64,000 nt of DNA, from contig NC_135556.1 in the NCBI RefSeq assembly GCF_964340395.1, forward strand, positions 2,299,001 through 2,363,000, in the 5' to 3' direction. The DNA is from Glandiceps talaboti (taxonomy: Eukaryota; Hemichordata; Enteropneusta; Spengelidae). Every line of letters starts with the position of its first letter. The first letter of the stretch is position 1. The notes under the pieces were generated by a model that made no database searches, had not been told where the DNA came from, and worked only from the letters and a program-made list of their open reading frames with translations. The position numbers and the translations under genes are program-made. Shown here piece by piece: positions 24,001 to 34,400 of this stretch.

Positions 24001-25066
24001 GGAAATGGGGAGTAGAGAAGGGAAATGGGAAGTAGAGAAGGGAATGGGGAGTAGAGAAGGGAAATGGGGAGTAGAGAAGGGAAATGGGGAGTAGACAAGG
24101 GAAATGGGGAGTAGAGAAGGGAAATGGGAAGTAGAGAAGAGAATGGGGAGTAGAGAAGGGAAATGGGGAGTAGAGAAGGGAAATGGGGAGTAGAGAAGGG
24201 GAATGGGGAGTCGAGAAGGGAAATGGGAAGTAGAGAAGGGAAATGGGAAGTAGAGAAGAGAATGGGGAGTAGAGAAGGGAAATGGGAAGGAGGGAAGGTA
24301 AATGAATAGGGTTGAATAGGGTTGAGAGAGTAAACACAACATGAAATGAAATATGAAAGAAGAGAAGACAAGAATGGAATAAGATTTTGCGAAGAGGACA
24401 ACAGCAAATACAAGTATACAGGGGGAAAACAAAGATATTACTTTGAAGAAATAGTTACTGACTACTACATTAGAATTTAGTCAGATTGACACTTCACACG
24501 CAAATATACAAGACAGGCCAAGCTACAGCCAACTGGCAGATTTGTGGTTTTCATTGATTATTGATTGTTTCAGACCAAAAAATGATGTTTTAATGGGAGC
24601 CCCCCCCCACACACACACACACAAATTGTGGGAGGGTGTTTAGCTGTTCTTATGGGCCCTCCCACTGGTGGTGAAGGATATCTGCACTCCCTCCTTCTCA
24701 CTGGGTTTCAACTTGCCCACCCAATATTGTGAATTATTTACCTACTCCCACCAGGAAAACGTTTGTGCTTTACACTATACCAACAACTCATTTTGACGTA
24801 CATATTTGTGCGTTACCTATGTATAACAGCACTCCCCGCACCCCCCCCCCCAAGAAGATAATCCATGTATTCCCCTCCCACTGTATCGAAATCAGGACTT
24901 CCCCGCCACTATTCTTCCTTGTTTGCTCCCCTTCTGCTACCGATCAAAAAATAATTGCCTGCACACGGAAATATTGTATGAGAACAGCTTCTTGCAAGAA
25001 CAGCTTCGTTGACTGCACCTAGTACAAGATATATTCAGTTGGTAGTATCATAAAAATTAAACTTAC
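15035..25066 (-). other. intron of esterase-like gene 1 (10,032 bp)
   Basis: Donor G|GTAAGT (25061-25066) and acceptor TTTCAG (15035-15040) bound a phase-2 intron. About 91 percent of it is the 20-bp array at 15150-24300. The remaining sequence (24310-25060) has short C and CA runs (24601-24624, 24840-24852) and no gene. The array comes within about 115 bp of the 3' splice site. Confidence 0.85.
15150..24300. repeat. 9.2-kb purine-rich 20-bp satellite with higher-order repeats
   Basis: About 450 copies of the unit GAGAAGGGAAATGGGGAGTA occur on the plus strand, with variants (GAGAAAAGAGATGGGAAGTA, GAGAAGGGAAATTGGGAGTA, and units of 18-19 or 21 bp). Marker segments recur at 16101, 17057, 18020, 18423, 19386, 19789 and 20808. 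The spacings 963+403 recur, so a 1,366-bp block is duplicated in tandem (about 17.9-20.7 kb). An earlier block repeats with a 956-958-bp offset (15.2-17.2 kb). On the minus strand all three frames stay open for about 3,080-3,110 codons because the pyrimidine-rich strand rarely forms stops. The SLLPISLLYSPFPFSTPHFP peptides have no gene-like features. Confidence 0.95.
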
Positions 25067-26583
25067 CCTGTTTTGGCAAAGTTGGCCCAGTATTTCATCA
25101 CTGTAGAGCTTAATGTACGTTGGTTATCTGTATACTGATCACGTTTAACAAATGTTGCTCCAAGGACAAAATCCGATTCAGCAGTATGTGGACTCCCCTT
25201 CAACCACTCTGGGTATATGGTTTCATTGATAGTAGCACCATCATGTGAAAACTGATAAAGAAATGTTTTCCCATCTTCTGTTGGCGACTTGGCATGTTTC
25301 ATTGCTACTTCAACTGTAGGAGACACAAACAATTGATCTCCTACTAGTTTGAAATAATTATCAAGTCTAGCAAGGTCGCTGGAAGTGTTTTTCCAATCTG
25401 TATACCGATTCAGTACAGCTTTTTGTATCAAATCTTCGTCGTCTTTATAGTAAGGGCGAATAAAGTCACCGATAAACTCTTCAAATTCTGTCAAAGTGAA
25501 ACCAGAAGCACTGTCAAAATCTGGCTTGGTGTTTTTCATTATTTTGTAGCAAAACTTCCCTTCATTATTGTTGAAGCCAAGAAGGTAGTCAAACTTTGTA
25601 AAGTTCAAATACGTATATGAGAGATGTTCTGGTGTTTCTGGAAGAAATTTGCCATCTACAACGGGTAAAAATCGTCTTGCGAATTGATCAGAGGAATCCA
25701 TGTTGGGAATGTTTCCAACAATTTCTTGCCACGTTTTCGTTCGGAGACATGACACTAGTTTCCTGTGATTGCTCGTATCATTGCAATTGAGGGCCGAACC
25801 AAGTCGACGAGCCCACACTACTGGCCTGTCAGCCATAAAGAAGGATGTCGCAGTCCCACTCTGTGATATCCCTCTCTTAAACAGTCCGTCATTACTTGGT
25901 GATAACATTTGGAAACCAACACTCATACCACCGGCTGATCTCCCAAATAAAGTGATTTTGTCTGGATCACCACCAAAACCATCAATGTTAGCTTTCACCC
26001 AGCGAATTGCAAGCTGTTGGTCAAGGAGACCGTAGTTACCATTAGCGTATTTATCCATGGTACTCAAGAATCCAAGAGCACCGAGTCTGTAATTTACAGT
26101 GACAACGACTACGTTTTGCGTTGCTGCTAGAACAGACCCATCGTATAACATTGTAGTACCGGTCGCAAAACTACCAGGATAAAAGAATACCATCACTGTT
26201 AGTAGTTCATCATCTGTATTGTCTGGTGAATAGATATCCAACGTCAGACAATCTTCACTCATTCTTGTATGAGAAAGAAGTGCTACAGATGCAGCAATGG
26301 CAGACTCACTTTGTGGACAGATGTCACCATATTCAGTAGCATTGAGTGTATCCTGCCATGGCTCCACTGGTACTGGGGGTCGAAATCGTAAACGTCCAAC
26401 AGGTGGTTTTGCGTAGGGAATCCCGCGAAATATGGTGAGATTCTTACCTTGGAAATCATCGCTGACGCCTTGCACAGGACCCACACGCGTTTCAACTTCG
26501 AGCAGGCCTGTCACGCCATTGTGGGTGAAAACCAAGAATAAAGATAGACAACTTGTCAAGTATACCGCCATGTTTTGGGACAT
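25067..26583 (-). CDS. esterase-like gene 1, exon 1 (cholinesterase/neuroligin-like ectodomain)
   Basis: Residues 1-506 of a predicted 667-residue protein of the carboxylesterase type-B (alpha/beta-hydrolase) family. A signal peptide is visible (about 1-26, SCLSLFLVFTHNGVTG). Family landmarks are FRGIPYAKPPVGRLRF (52-67), SEDCLTLDIYSP (109-120), VVVVTVNYRLGALGFLST (158-175), NYGLLDQQLAIRWV (183-196) and FGGDPDKITLFGRSAGG (203-219). The triad is Ser216 in GRSAG (usual GESAG), Glu341 in FNNNEG and His466 in SPHTAES. The oxyanion loop normally (H/Y)GGGF is YPGSF (135-139). Conserved disulfides are likely C89-C112 and C267-C279, and NxT/S sites occur at N48, N81, N268, N327, N399 and N453. The exon ends GG|GTAAGT, splitting a Gly codon. 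Met5 is an alternative start. Substrate or partner unknown. The product may be an esterase or an adhesion molecule. Confidence 0.9.
25871..26434 (-). other. gene-conversion tract, copy in gene 1
   Basis: This 564-bp block is identical to 38917-39480 at all but three positions (about 26047, 26116 and 26346 by eye), with a constant offset of 13,046 and no indels. It covers residues from FRGIPYAKPP to GLFKRGI. Outside the block the two exons fall to roughly 60-65 percent identity. Confidence 0.85.
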
Positions 26584-26639
26584 TTATCGACGACGGTTTC
26601 ACACAATCAGCCACAGATTGATATGTTAAAGTATAAAGG

Positions 26640-27430
26640 TGCATGTAATTAGAAGGGCCGAAGGAATCGGACGGTTACCGATCGATGCTATTCGATCCAG
26701 TCAACAGTATGAGAAAACCAATTATTAAGAAAGTGTTTATGTGGAGTGCATATAGGTCATATACTGTACGGAATAAATTTGCATTGATACACCATAATGG
26801 CTTGACTGGTGTGGTACTTTCTATTTACATGCAAATCACACTTGAAGGGTATCTAAACGAAAACTTGTGAACTGTAACCAGTGTAAATGAATAAAGGACT
26901 ATCAATTATCGTGGCATTGAAAGGGGAAGGCAAAGTTGACAAGAACTTGGCATATATGAGTTGAGGCCACTGTGTCGTATCTCTATAGCAACACACAAGC
27001 ACGTAATTGAGCGCCCTCAGTGTTGCTATTAACAGAGGCGACCATATATGATATTATTTTATAGTATTACCAATTCCAGTGAATTTTGTGACGTCATCGT
27101 TGTACATTATTACTGATAATGTACTCCGTTATTGGGCATCGCGGCCCCGGAACGAGCATAACAATACAAGCTTATGTCCGTAAGGCAATAAAGGTGTGGG
27201 TATTTAAGAACAGGGAAATTATGGGGTAAACACCATAAGAATTTTTTTTTAAAAGATTGAAATTAAAATGAAACAAATTTGTGTTCACAGCAGTTCATTG
27301 AAGTGTATATGTGTGTGTACGTGTACGTACGTGTGTCGCTATGATTAGTATTCAGCTTCCGGGCAGACGATGTTCAGCGCTGTGTATTGCGTTTCTCGGT
27401 CTACAAATTCACTGGAATTGGCAAAACTAT
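26640..27430. other. 5' flank of gene 1, no gene recognised
   Basis: Upstream of the gene-1 start codon. It should contain the promoter of gene 1, but I see no convincing TATA or initiator block. A 61-codon plus-strand frame at 26685-26870 has no family resemblance. Confidence 0.4.
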
Positions 27431-27438
27431 AAAATAAT

Positions 27439-27580
27439 AACAATAATGTACGCCCTCCCAGTCCATAATGGACTCAAGCAAACTTTGCACTCCATAATGG
27501 GCTCGGCTGTCGCCTCGCCCATTATGTCGTTCAAAGTTTGCTTTCGTCCATTATGGACTGGGAGGGTGTACATTATTGTT
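27439..27580. repeat. 142-bp near-palindromic MITE-like element
   Basis: The sequence reads AACAATAATGTACGCCCTCC at the left and GGAGGGTGTACATTATTGTT at the right. The arms continue inward through CAGTCCATAATGGACT and GCAAACTTTG, meeting their reverse complements at a centre near 27509. A few mismatches interrupt the arms. A palindrome this long and compact is typical of a foldback or MITE-type element. The ends are AT-rich and no duplicated target site is clear. Confidence 0.75.
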
Positions 27581-27927
27581 TAAATATTTTATGAGTGGGT
27601 AAGAGGGTTACTTAATACAAGTTATGAAAACAATAAAGTATAGATTACGAATTACTTAATGATAAGTTTACATTTACGCCTCAAAATTATTAATCACGGA
27701 GAATATACCTTCATCTTTACATTTTATAAATATGGTTATTTGTACCGTCCATGGTTATTTGTACCGTCTATATAATAATATTGTCACGGGTTTCTTGTAA
27801 GTGGAAACTATATCTGATGACAGACATCAAATTACAGTTTCACGATCATTAGAATTTTGAAGCTTATGAAAAAAATATGATAAAAAGAGAGAATTACAAG
27901 TTACGAAAGTAGCCACGAACTCGCATG

Positions 27928-28042
27928 ATTGTATGTATGTATGTATGTATGTATGTATGTATGTATGTATGTATGTATGTATGTATGTATGTATGTATGT
28001 ATGTATGTATGTGTGTATGTATGTATGTATGTATGTATGTGT

Positions 28043-28080
<38 letters not shown>
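27928..28080. repeat. (TGTA)n-(TG)n microsatellite
   Basis: About 100 bp of TGTA repeats merge into TG repeats. The open frames across it are repeat artefacts. Confidence 0.95.
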
Positions 28081-28082
<2 letters not shown>

Positions 28083-28192
28083 CAACACACATTCGGTTAT
28101 CGAAGACCTTAGCCAACGTCTCGTTGTAGTACAGACAATGCTAAGACTTTATGTCACAGTAGGTTATCATGGCATGACATTAAATCAAAGAG

Positions 28193-28225
28193 AGAGACAG
28201 ACAGAAACAGACAGATCGAGTCAGT

Positions 28226-28258
<33 letters not shown>

Positions 28259-28269
28259 CAGATCGAGTC

Positions 28270-28304
<35 letters not shown>

Positions 28305-28319
28305 GACAGGTCGACAGTC

Positions 28320-28410
<91 letters not shown>

Positions 28411-28450
28411 TCAATGAGTGGAGACCGTTACCGCCCCCCCCCCCCCCCCG
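28193..28450. repeat. (CAGA)n microsatellite and poly-C
   Basis: CAGA repeats run from 28193 to about 28410 with short interruptions (GATCGAGT at two places). A C homopolymer lies at about 28434-28450. Confidence 0.95.
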
Positions 28451-28689
28451 TGGCATTATTTGGGACCGCTTCAGTCGGGCTAAAAACACTGACGATTATA
28501 TATTCAAGTTTAGTAGAAATAAAAGTATCAAGGAGTGAAGGATTATTGCACAGGAAACCTAGACAAATACTAACCACAAATAACATCGGTCGGCAATGTG
28601 TCTGTCATCACAGCAAAATATACGAACAACACATTTCCACTTTCATCAATGTCAAACAATTGCTACAAATCATTCTTTTATTGTTCTGA

Positions 28690-29085
28690 ATCATTAAAAG
28701 TTACGAAATGAAAACTATTTCCAAATGTTCATTTCTTTATCCCAATATTGAAAGCATCAAATACTTACAAACAAATAAAGTATTGTAGTTAAATTATTAT
28801 GGGAATGCACGTTTAGAGTTTTAGAATCTTCTTTTGTAAAATGACAAAGTTCAAAGTTATCCATCGTACAATTATCATAAATCAATCTGTTCCATTCCAC
28901 TGGTATGAAGTCATTTCCCCCATTTTGGATTTAGACTCTAAATTATGACTGACTTGTTCAGGTGTGTTCTCACCTGAAGAACTTCGACTTTTTCCATACA
29001 ATAGAAAGAAAGTACTGTTGTAGAAATGACGGCACGAAGATACCACTTCATGGAGTTGATAACTGAAGGTTCACAAGTGTAATGG
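28690..29085. other. intergenic, no gene recognised
   Basis: AT-rich sequence between microsatellites and the 53-bp array. Nothing supportable was seen. Confidence 0.4.
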
Positions 29086-29087
29086 TA

Positions 29088-29579
29088 TGTGAGGTTAACC
29101 AGACAGGCCGATAACTTGGTACTTAACAAGTTTAGTACTGTGTGAGGTTAACCAGACAGGCCGATAACTTGGTACTTAACAAGTTTAGTACTGTGTGAGG
29201 TTAACCAGACAGGCCGATAAATTGGTACTTAACAAATTTAGTACTGTGTGAGGTTAACCAGACAGGCCGATAACTTGGTACTTAACAAGTTTAGTACTGT
29301 GTGAGGTTAACCAGACAGGCCGATAACTTGGTACTTAACAAGTTTAGTACTGTGTGAGGTTAACCAGACAGGCCGATAACTTGGTACTTAACAAATTTAG
29401 TACTGTGTGAGGTTAACCAGACAGGCCGATAACTTGGTACTTAACAAGTTTAGTACTGTGTGAGGTTAACCAGACAGGCCGATAACTTGGTACTTAACAA
29501 GTTTAGTACTGTGTGAGGTTAACCAGACAGGCCGATAACTTGGTACTTAACAAGTTTAGTACTGTGTGAGGTTAACCAT
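29088..29579. repeat. 53-bp minisatellite, nine copies
   Basis: The unit begins TGTGAGGTTAACCAGACAGG and recurs exactly every 53 bp from 29088 to 29565, with a partial tenth copy. The copies are almost identical, with only occasional G/A and C/A changes, so the expansion is recent. It lies just 3' of gene 2. Confidence 0.95.
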
Positions 29580-29994
29580 ATGTATATAAACGGCAGAAAT
29601 CCAGAGTTTAACAAATTTGATCTTTCGCCGTTTTTTAATAAAGTTATGTTACCATATTTTTCAGATGACAGGGTTTCGTATAACGTGTGTTGAACCCAAA
29701 TACCCAATTTCTTCGGCGTTGCAAAGTCTTAAGATGCTAACATAATCATGATAATAGATGTACGTAGCCAGTAGCATTCCAATCACTATATCTACTTCAT
29801 GTCTAATATCATTAGCATTACCTATTGTAACAATAGTTTATAGAAATCTACAGCCCTAAATTTTTTTCACTGTATAATCTATTTGTAACAAGTTATAGAA
29901 GGGTTTGAGACAAAGTTCAAGAATTATCATTAAACTATTACTAATCCAATATACAGCTAACGTAGTGCCCCCACCAGCCCTCCAGCGCAGCGTA

Positions 29995-30472
29995 TTATTC
30001 TAATTCTGTGACGTGTTTTGCTTGTGATGTCGCCCCCGTATTGTTAGCATCCGATCTACCGTCATCCAAAGACTTTGCGACATTCTCTAATCTTTGATTT
30101 AAACTATTTATTTTATGATATTCCCGACCAATGTTGTTTACTTTCACATGATAACCACAGAGGGCGCCACACAAGACGAACACTATAACTACAAGCGCAA
30201 TAACGGTTCCGATGAATATCTGGATCAAAACTGAAGTTTGACGCAGTGTTAATGACAGACCTAAATCTGCTCCAACAACTGTAATGCAATTGGTTGGCAG
30301 TGGTGGACATGATGTTGCCGACAATGACGGTATATAGTCGTTCCAGAAAACTGTGTCTTCAGCCTTTACGCGGTTGTCAACGGTGACGACGAGATCCAAG
30401 TTCAAGTATTGTTGTTGTGTTGTTGTATATTCTGGCCATATTACGTCAACGGGATCTCCTTGATTAGGATTT
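29995..30472 (-). CDS. esterase-like gene 2, exon 2 (membrane anchor and tail)
   Basis: Residues 527-684 of gene 2. The acceptor ATTGCAG|A completes the same split Gly codon as in gene 1 and continues NPNQGDPVDVIWPEY. A paired-cysteine juxtamembrane segment (SCPPLPTNC) follows, then a transmembrane helix at about 607-630 (LIQIFIGTVIALVVIVFVLC), the shared GALCGYH turn and a cytoplasmic tail (NNIGREYHKINSLNQRLENV) ending VTELE, TAA at 29995-29997. The helix flank and tail are closer to gene 1 than the membrane-proximal stalk is, which suggests the cytoplasmic part is under constraint. No canonical AATAAA was found in the 300 bp downstream. Confidence 0.85.
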
Positions 30473-30639
30473 CTGCAATGAATGAAAACTATCGTTTAGT
30501 CTATATCAACAGAAAACAATTTTGATTTCATATAGATGAATGTAACTGGCACGATGTGTGGTAATGAAAAGTTGAGGGAGGGCTTGCAGGAAGGAGGGAA
30601 GGAAAACAGATGAGAATAATGGAAGTTGAATCACGGAAC

Positions 30640-31476
30640 ACTGGGTTTGTTTCAATGGCATGCCATTATATGTGTTCTATATGTATATGCATACCATCCT
30701 ATACCTACTTGGGAATTATCTTTCAAAGTAACGGTAAATTTAAATTATTTAGTTATGAAAATTATGAAAATTTGGTTATGAACGGACAGCGTGCACGAGG
30801 TGCACTGAGACAAACACTATCCGTATATAATTATATTGCTTCTCCATAGCTCTTCAACTCATCAGAAGTACTGTCTAGTCTATTTTTATGTATGGTTCAG
30901 AAGTTTAGGGAACTTTTAACTTTAAACTATACAAATCAAAACAATGTGAAGAACTTGATAATGAAGATTTTATTAAACGTTTCTTTAGTGATAAACATCC
31001 TTTTGAACAAATACATTCTAAATTTGCAAACAAGTGTTGGGTGTACACAAAAAGTCAAGTAATATTGCCTCAAAGGCAGAATTAGGAAGTTATCCAGTCA
31101 TTGTGGAAATCTGTATACAATCAATGTGCTTTCAACTCTGAAAAGAAAACTCATGGTAACAAATGAACAGCCTTTGTCGATAAGTTGGGATAACTGAGCT
31201 TAATAGTGATGTTGATGTACCAAATTTTAGTAGTCAATTGAAAACCGTGTATATCGATAGTATTTGGATACGAACGATTAAAAAAACTGACAACAACAAA
31301 TTACGTACCAATAATAAATTTAAAACAAATTATAAATTTGAACCATATCTAGAACAAGTAAATACTCTTTAGGACAGAATTGGCATAACTAGGCTCAGGA
31401 TCTCAGCACATAATTTACCAATTGAAAGACTACGATACCAAGGAATTCCCCGGATGAAAGACTATGTCATTTATGT
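30640..31476 (+). mobile_element. 5'-truncated LINE, reverse transcriptase C-terminal part
   Basis: The plus strand reads, in shifting frames, YTYLGIIFQSNGKFK (about 30700-30745) and ARGALRQTLSVYNY (about 30794-30835). Next come LIRSTV...FMYGSEV with two stops (about 30860-30905), SNIASKAELGSYPVIVEICI, and finally ITRLRISAHNLPIERLRYQG with IPR (about 31383-31455) and DERLCHLCN (31453-31479). This order matches the thumb and C-terminal Cys motif of CR1/L2-like non-LTR retrotransposons. The catalytic YxDD region is missing, as expected for 5' truncation. A one-base deletion after CCCCGG (about 31450-31454) and several stops show that it is dead. Confidence 0.75.
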
Positions 31477-34400
31477 AATACTAAATCTATTGGTGATGAA
31501 ATCCATGCTATAATGGATTGTAGTACTAAATCTATTGGTGATGAAATCCATGCTATGATGGATTGTAGTACTAAATCTATTGGTGATGAAATCCATGCTA
31601 TAATGGATTGTAGTACTAAAGCTATTGGTGACGAAATCCATGCTATAATGGATTGTAGCACTAAAGCTATTGGTGACGAAATCCATGCTATAATGGATTG
31701 TAGTACTAAATCTATTGGTGATGAAATCCATGCTATAATGGATTGTAGTACTAAATCTATTGGTGATGAAATCCATGCTATAATGGATTGTAGTACTAAA
31801 TCTATTGGTGATGAAATCCATGCTATAATGGATTGTAGTACTAAATCTATTGGTGACGAAATCCATGCTATAATGGATTGTAGTACTAAAGCTATTGGTG
31901 ACGAAATCCATGCTATAATGGATTGTAGCACTAAAGCTATTGGTGACGAAATCCATGCTATAATGGATTGTAGCACTAAAGCTATTGGTGACGAAATCCA
32001 TGCTATAATGGATTGTAGCACTAAAGCTATTGGTGACGAAATCCATGCTATAATGGATTGTAGTACTAAAGCTATTGGTGACGAAATCCATGCTATAATG
32101 GATTGTAGTACTAAAGCTATTGGTGACGAAATCCATGCTATAATGGATTGTAGTACTAAAGCTATTGGTGACGAAATCCATGCTATAATGGATTGTAGTA
32201 CTAAAGCTATTGGTGACGAAATCCATGCTATAATGGATTGTAGTACTAAAGCTATTGGTGACGAAATCCATGCTATAATGGATTGTAGTACTAAAGCTAT
32301 TGGTGACGAAATCCATGCTATAATGGATTGTAGTACTAAATCTATTGGTGACGAAATCCATGCTATAATGGATTGTAGTACTAAAGCTATTGGTGACGAA
32401 ATCCATGCTATAATGGATTGTAGTACTAAATCTATTGGTGACGAAATCCATGCTATAATGGATTGTAGTACTAAATCTATTGGTGACGAAATCCATGCTA
32501 TAATGGATTGTAGTACTAAAGCTATTGGTGACGAAATCCATGCTATAATGGATTGTAGTACTAAAGCTATTGGTGACGAAATCCATGCTATAATGGATTG
32601 TAGTACTAAAGCTATTGGTGACGAAATCCATGCTATAATGGATTGTAGTACTAAAGCTATTGGTGACGAAATCCATGCTATAATGGATTGTAGTACTAAA
32701 GCTATTGGTGACGAAATCCATGCTATAATGGATTGTAGTACTAAAGCTATTGGTGACGAAATCCATGCTATAATGGATTGTAGTACTAAATCTATTGGTG
32801 ACGAAATCCATGCTATAATGGATTGTAGTACTAAATCTATTGGTGACGAAATCCATGCTATAATGGATTGTAGTACTAAATCTATTGGTGACGAAATCCA
32901 TGCTATAATGGATTGTAGTACTAAAGCTATTGGTGACGAAATCCATGCTATAGTGGATTGTAGTACTAAATCTATTGGTGACGAAATCCATGCTATAGTG
33001 GATTGTAGTACTAAAGCTATTGGTGACGAAATCCATGCTATAGTGGATTGTAGTACTAAATCTATTGGTGACGAAATCCATGCTATAATTGATTGTAGTA
33101 CTAAATCTATTGGTGATGAAATCCATGCTATAATTGATTGTAGTACTAAATCTATTGGTGATGAAATCCATGCTATAATGGATTGTAGTACTAAATCTAT
33201 TGGTGACGAAATCCATGCTATAATGGATTGTAATACTAAATCTATTGGTGACGAAATCCATGCTATAATGGATTGTAGTACTAAATCTATTGGTGATGAA
33301 ATCCATGCTATAATGGATTGTAGTACTAAATCTATTGGTGATGAAATCCATGCTATAATGGATTGTAGTACTAAATCTATTGGTGATGAAATCTATGCTA
33401 TAATGGATTGTAGTACTAAATCTATTGGTGATGAAATCTATGCTATAATGGATTGTAGTACTAAAGCTATTGGTGATGAAATCCATGCTATAATGGATTG
33501 TAGTACTAAATCTATTGGTGATGAAATCTATGCTATAATGGATTGTAGTACTAAAGCTATTGGTGATGAAATCTATGCTATAATGGATTGTAGTACTAAA
33601 GCTATTGGTGATGAAATCCATGCTATAATGGATTGTAGTACTAAAGCTATTGGTGACGAAATCCATGCTATAATGGATTGTAGTACTAAATCTATTGGTG
33701 ATGAAATCCATGCTATAATGGATTGTAGTACTAAAGCTATTGGTGACGAAATCCATGCTATAATGGATTGTAGTACTAAATCTATTGGTGACGAAATCCA
33801 TGCTATAATGGATTGTAGTACTAAATCTATTGGTGACGAAATCCATGCTATAATGGATTGTAGTACTAAATCTATTGGTGATGAAATCCATGCTATAATG
33901 GATTGTAGTACTAAATCTATTGGTGATGAAATCCATGCTATAATGGATTGTAGTACTAAAGCTATTGGTGATGAAATCCATGCTATAATGGATTGTAGTA
34001 CTAAAGCTATTGGTGATGAAATCCATGCTATAATGGATTGTAGTACTAAAGCTATTGGTGATGAAATCCATGCTATAATGGATTGTAGTACTAAAGCTAT
34101 TGGTGATGAAATCCATGCTATAATGGATTGTAGTACTAAAGCTATTGGTGATGAAATCCATGCTATAATGGATTGTAGTACTAAAGCTATTGGTGATGAA
34201 ATCCATGCTATAATGGATTGTAGTACTAAAGCTATTGGTGATGAAATCCATGCTATAATGGATTGTAGTACTAAATCTATTGGTGATGAAATCCATGCTA
34301 TAATGGATTGTAGTACTAAATCTATTGGTGATGAAATCCATGCTATAATGGATTGTAGTACTAAATCTATTGGTGATGAAATCCATGCTATAATGGATTG

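Noticed and set aside
15091-24432. Three overlapping minus-strand frames of about 3,080-3,113 codons
   Set aside because: They read a 20-bp pyrimidine-rich repeat in all three frames. Lack of stops follows from base composition, there is no domain or conserved frame, and the region is the intron of gene 1.
29995-30405. Separate small gene for the transmembrane ORF
   Set aside because: A clean acceptor at 30473-30478 and phase match with the exon ending at 38095 show that it is the second exon of gene 2. The same holds for 14548-15057 and gene 1.
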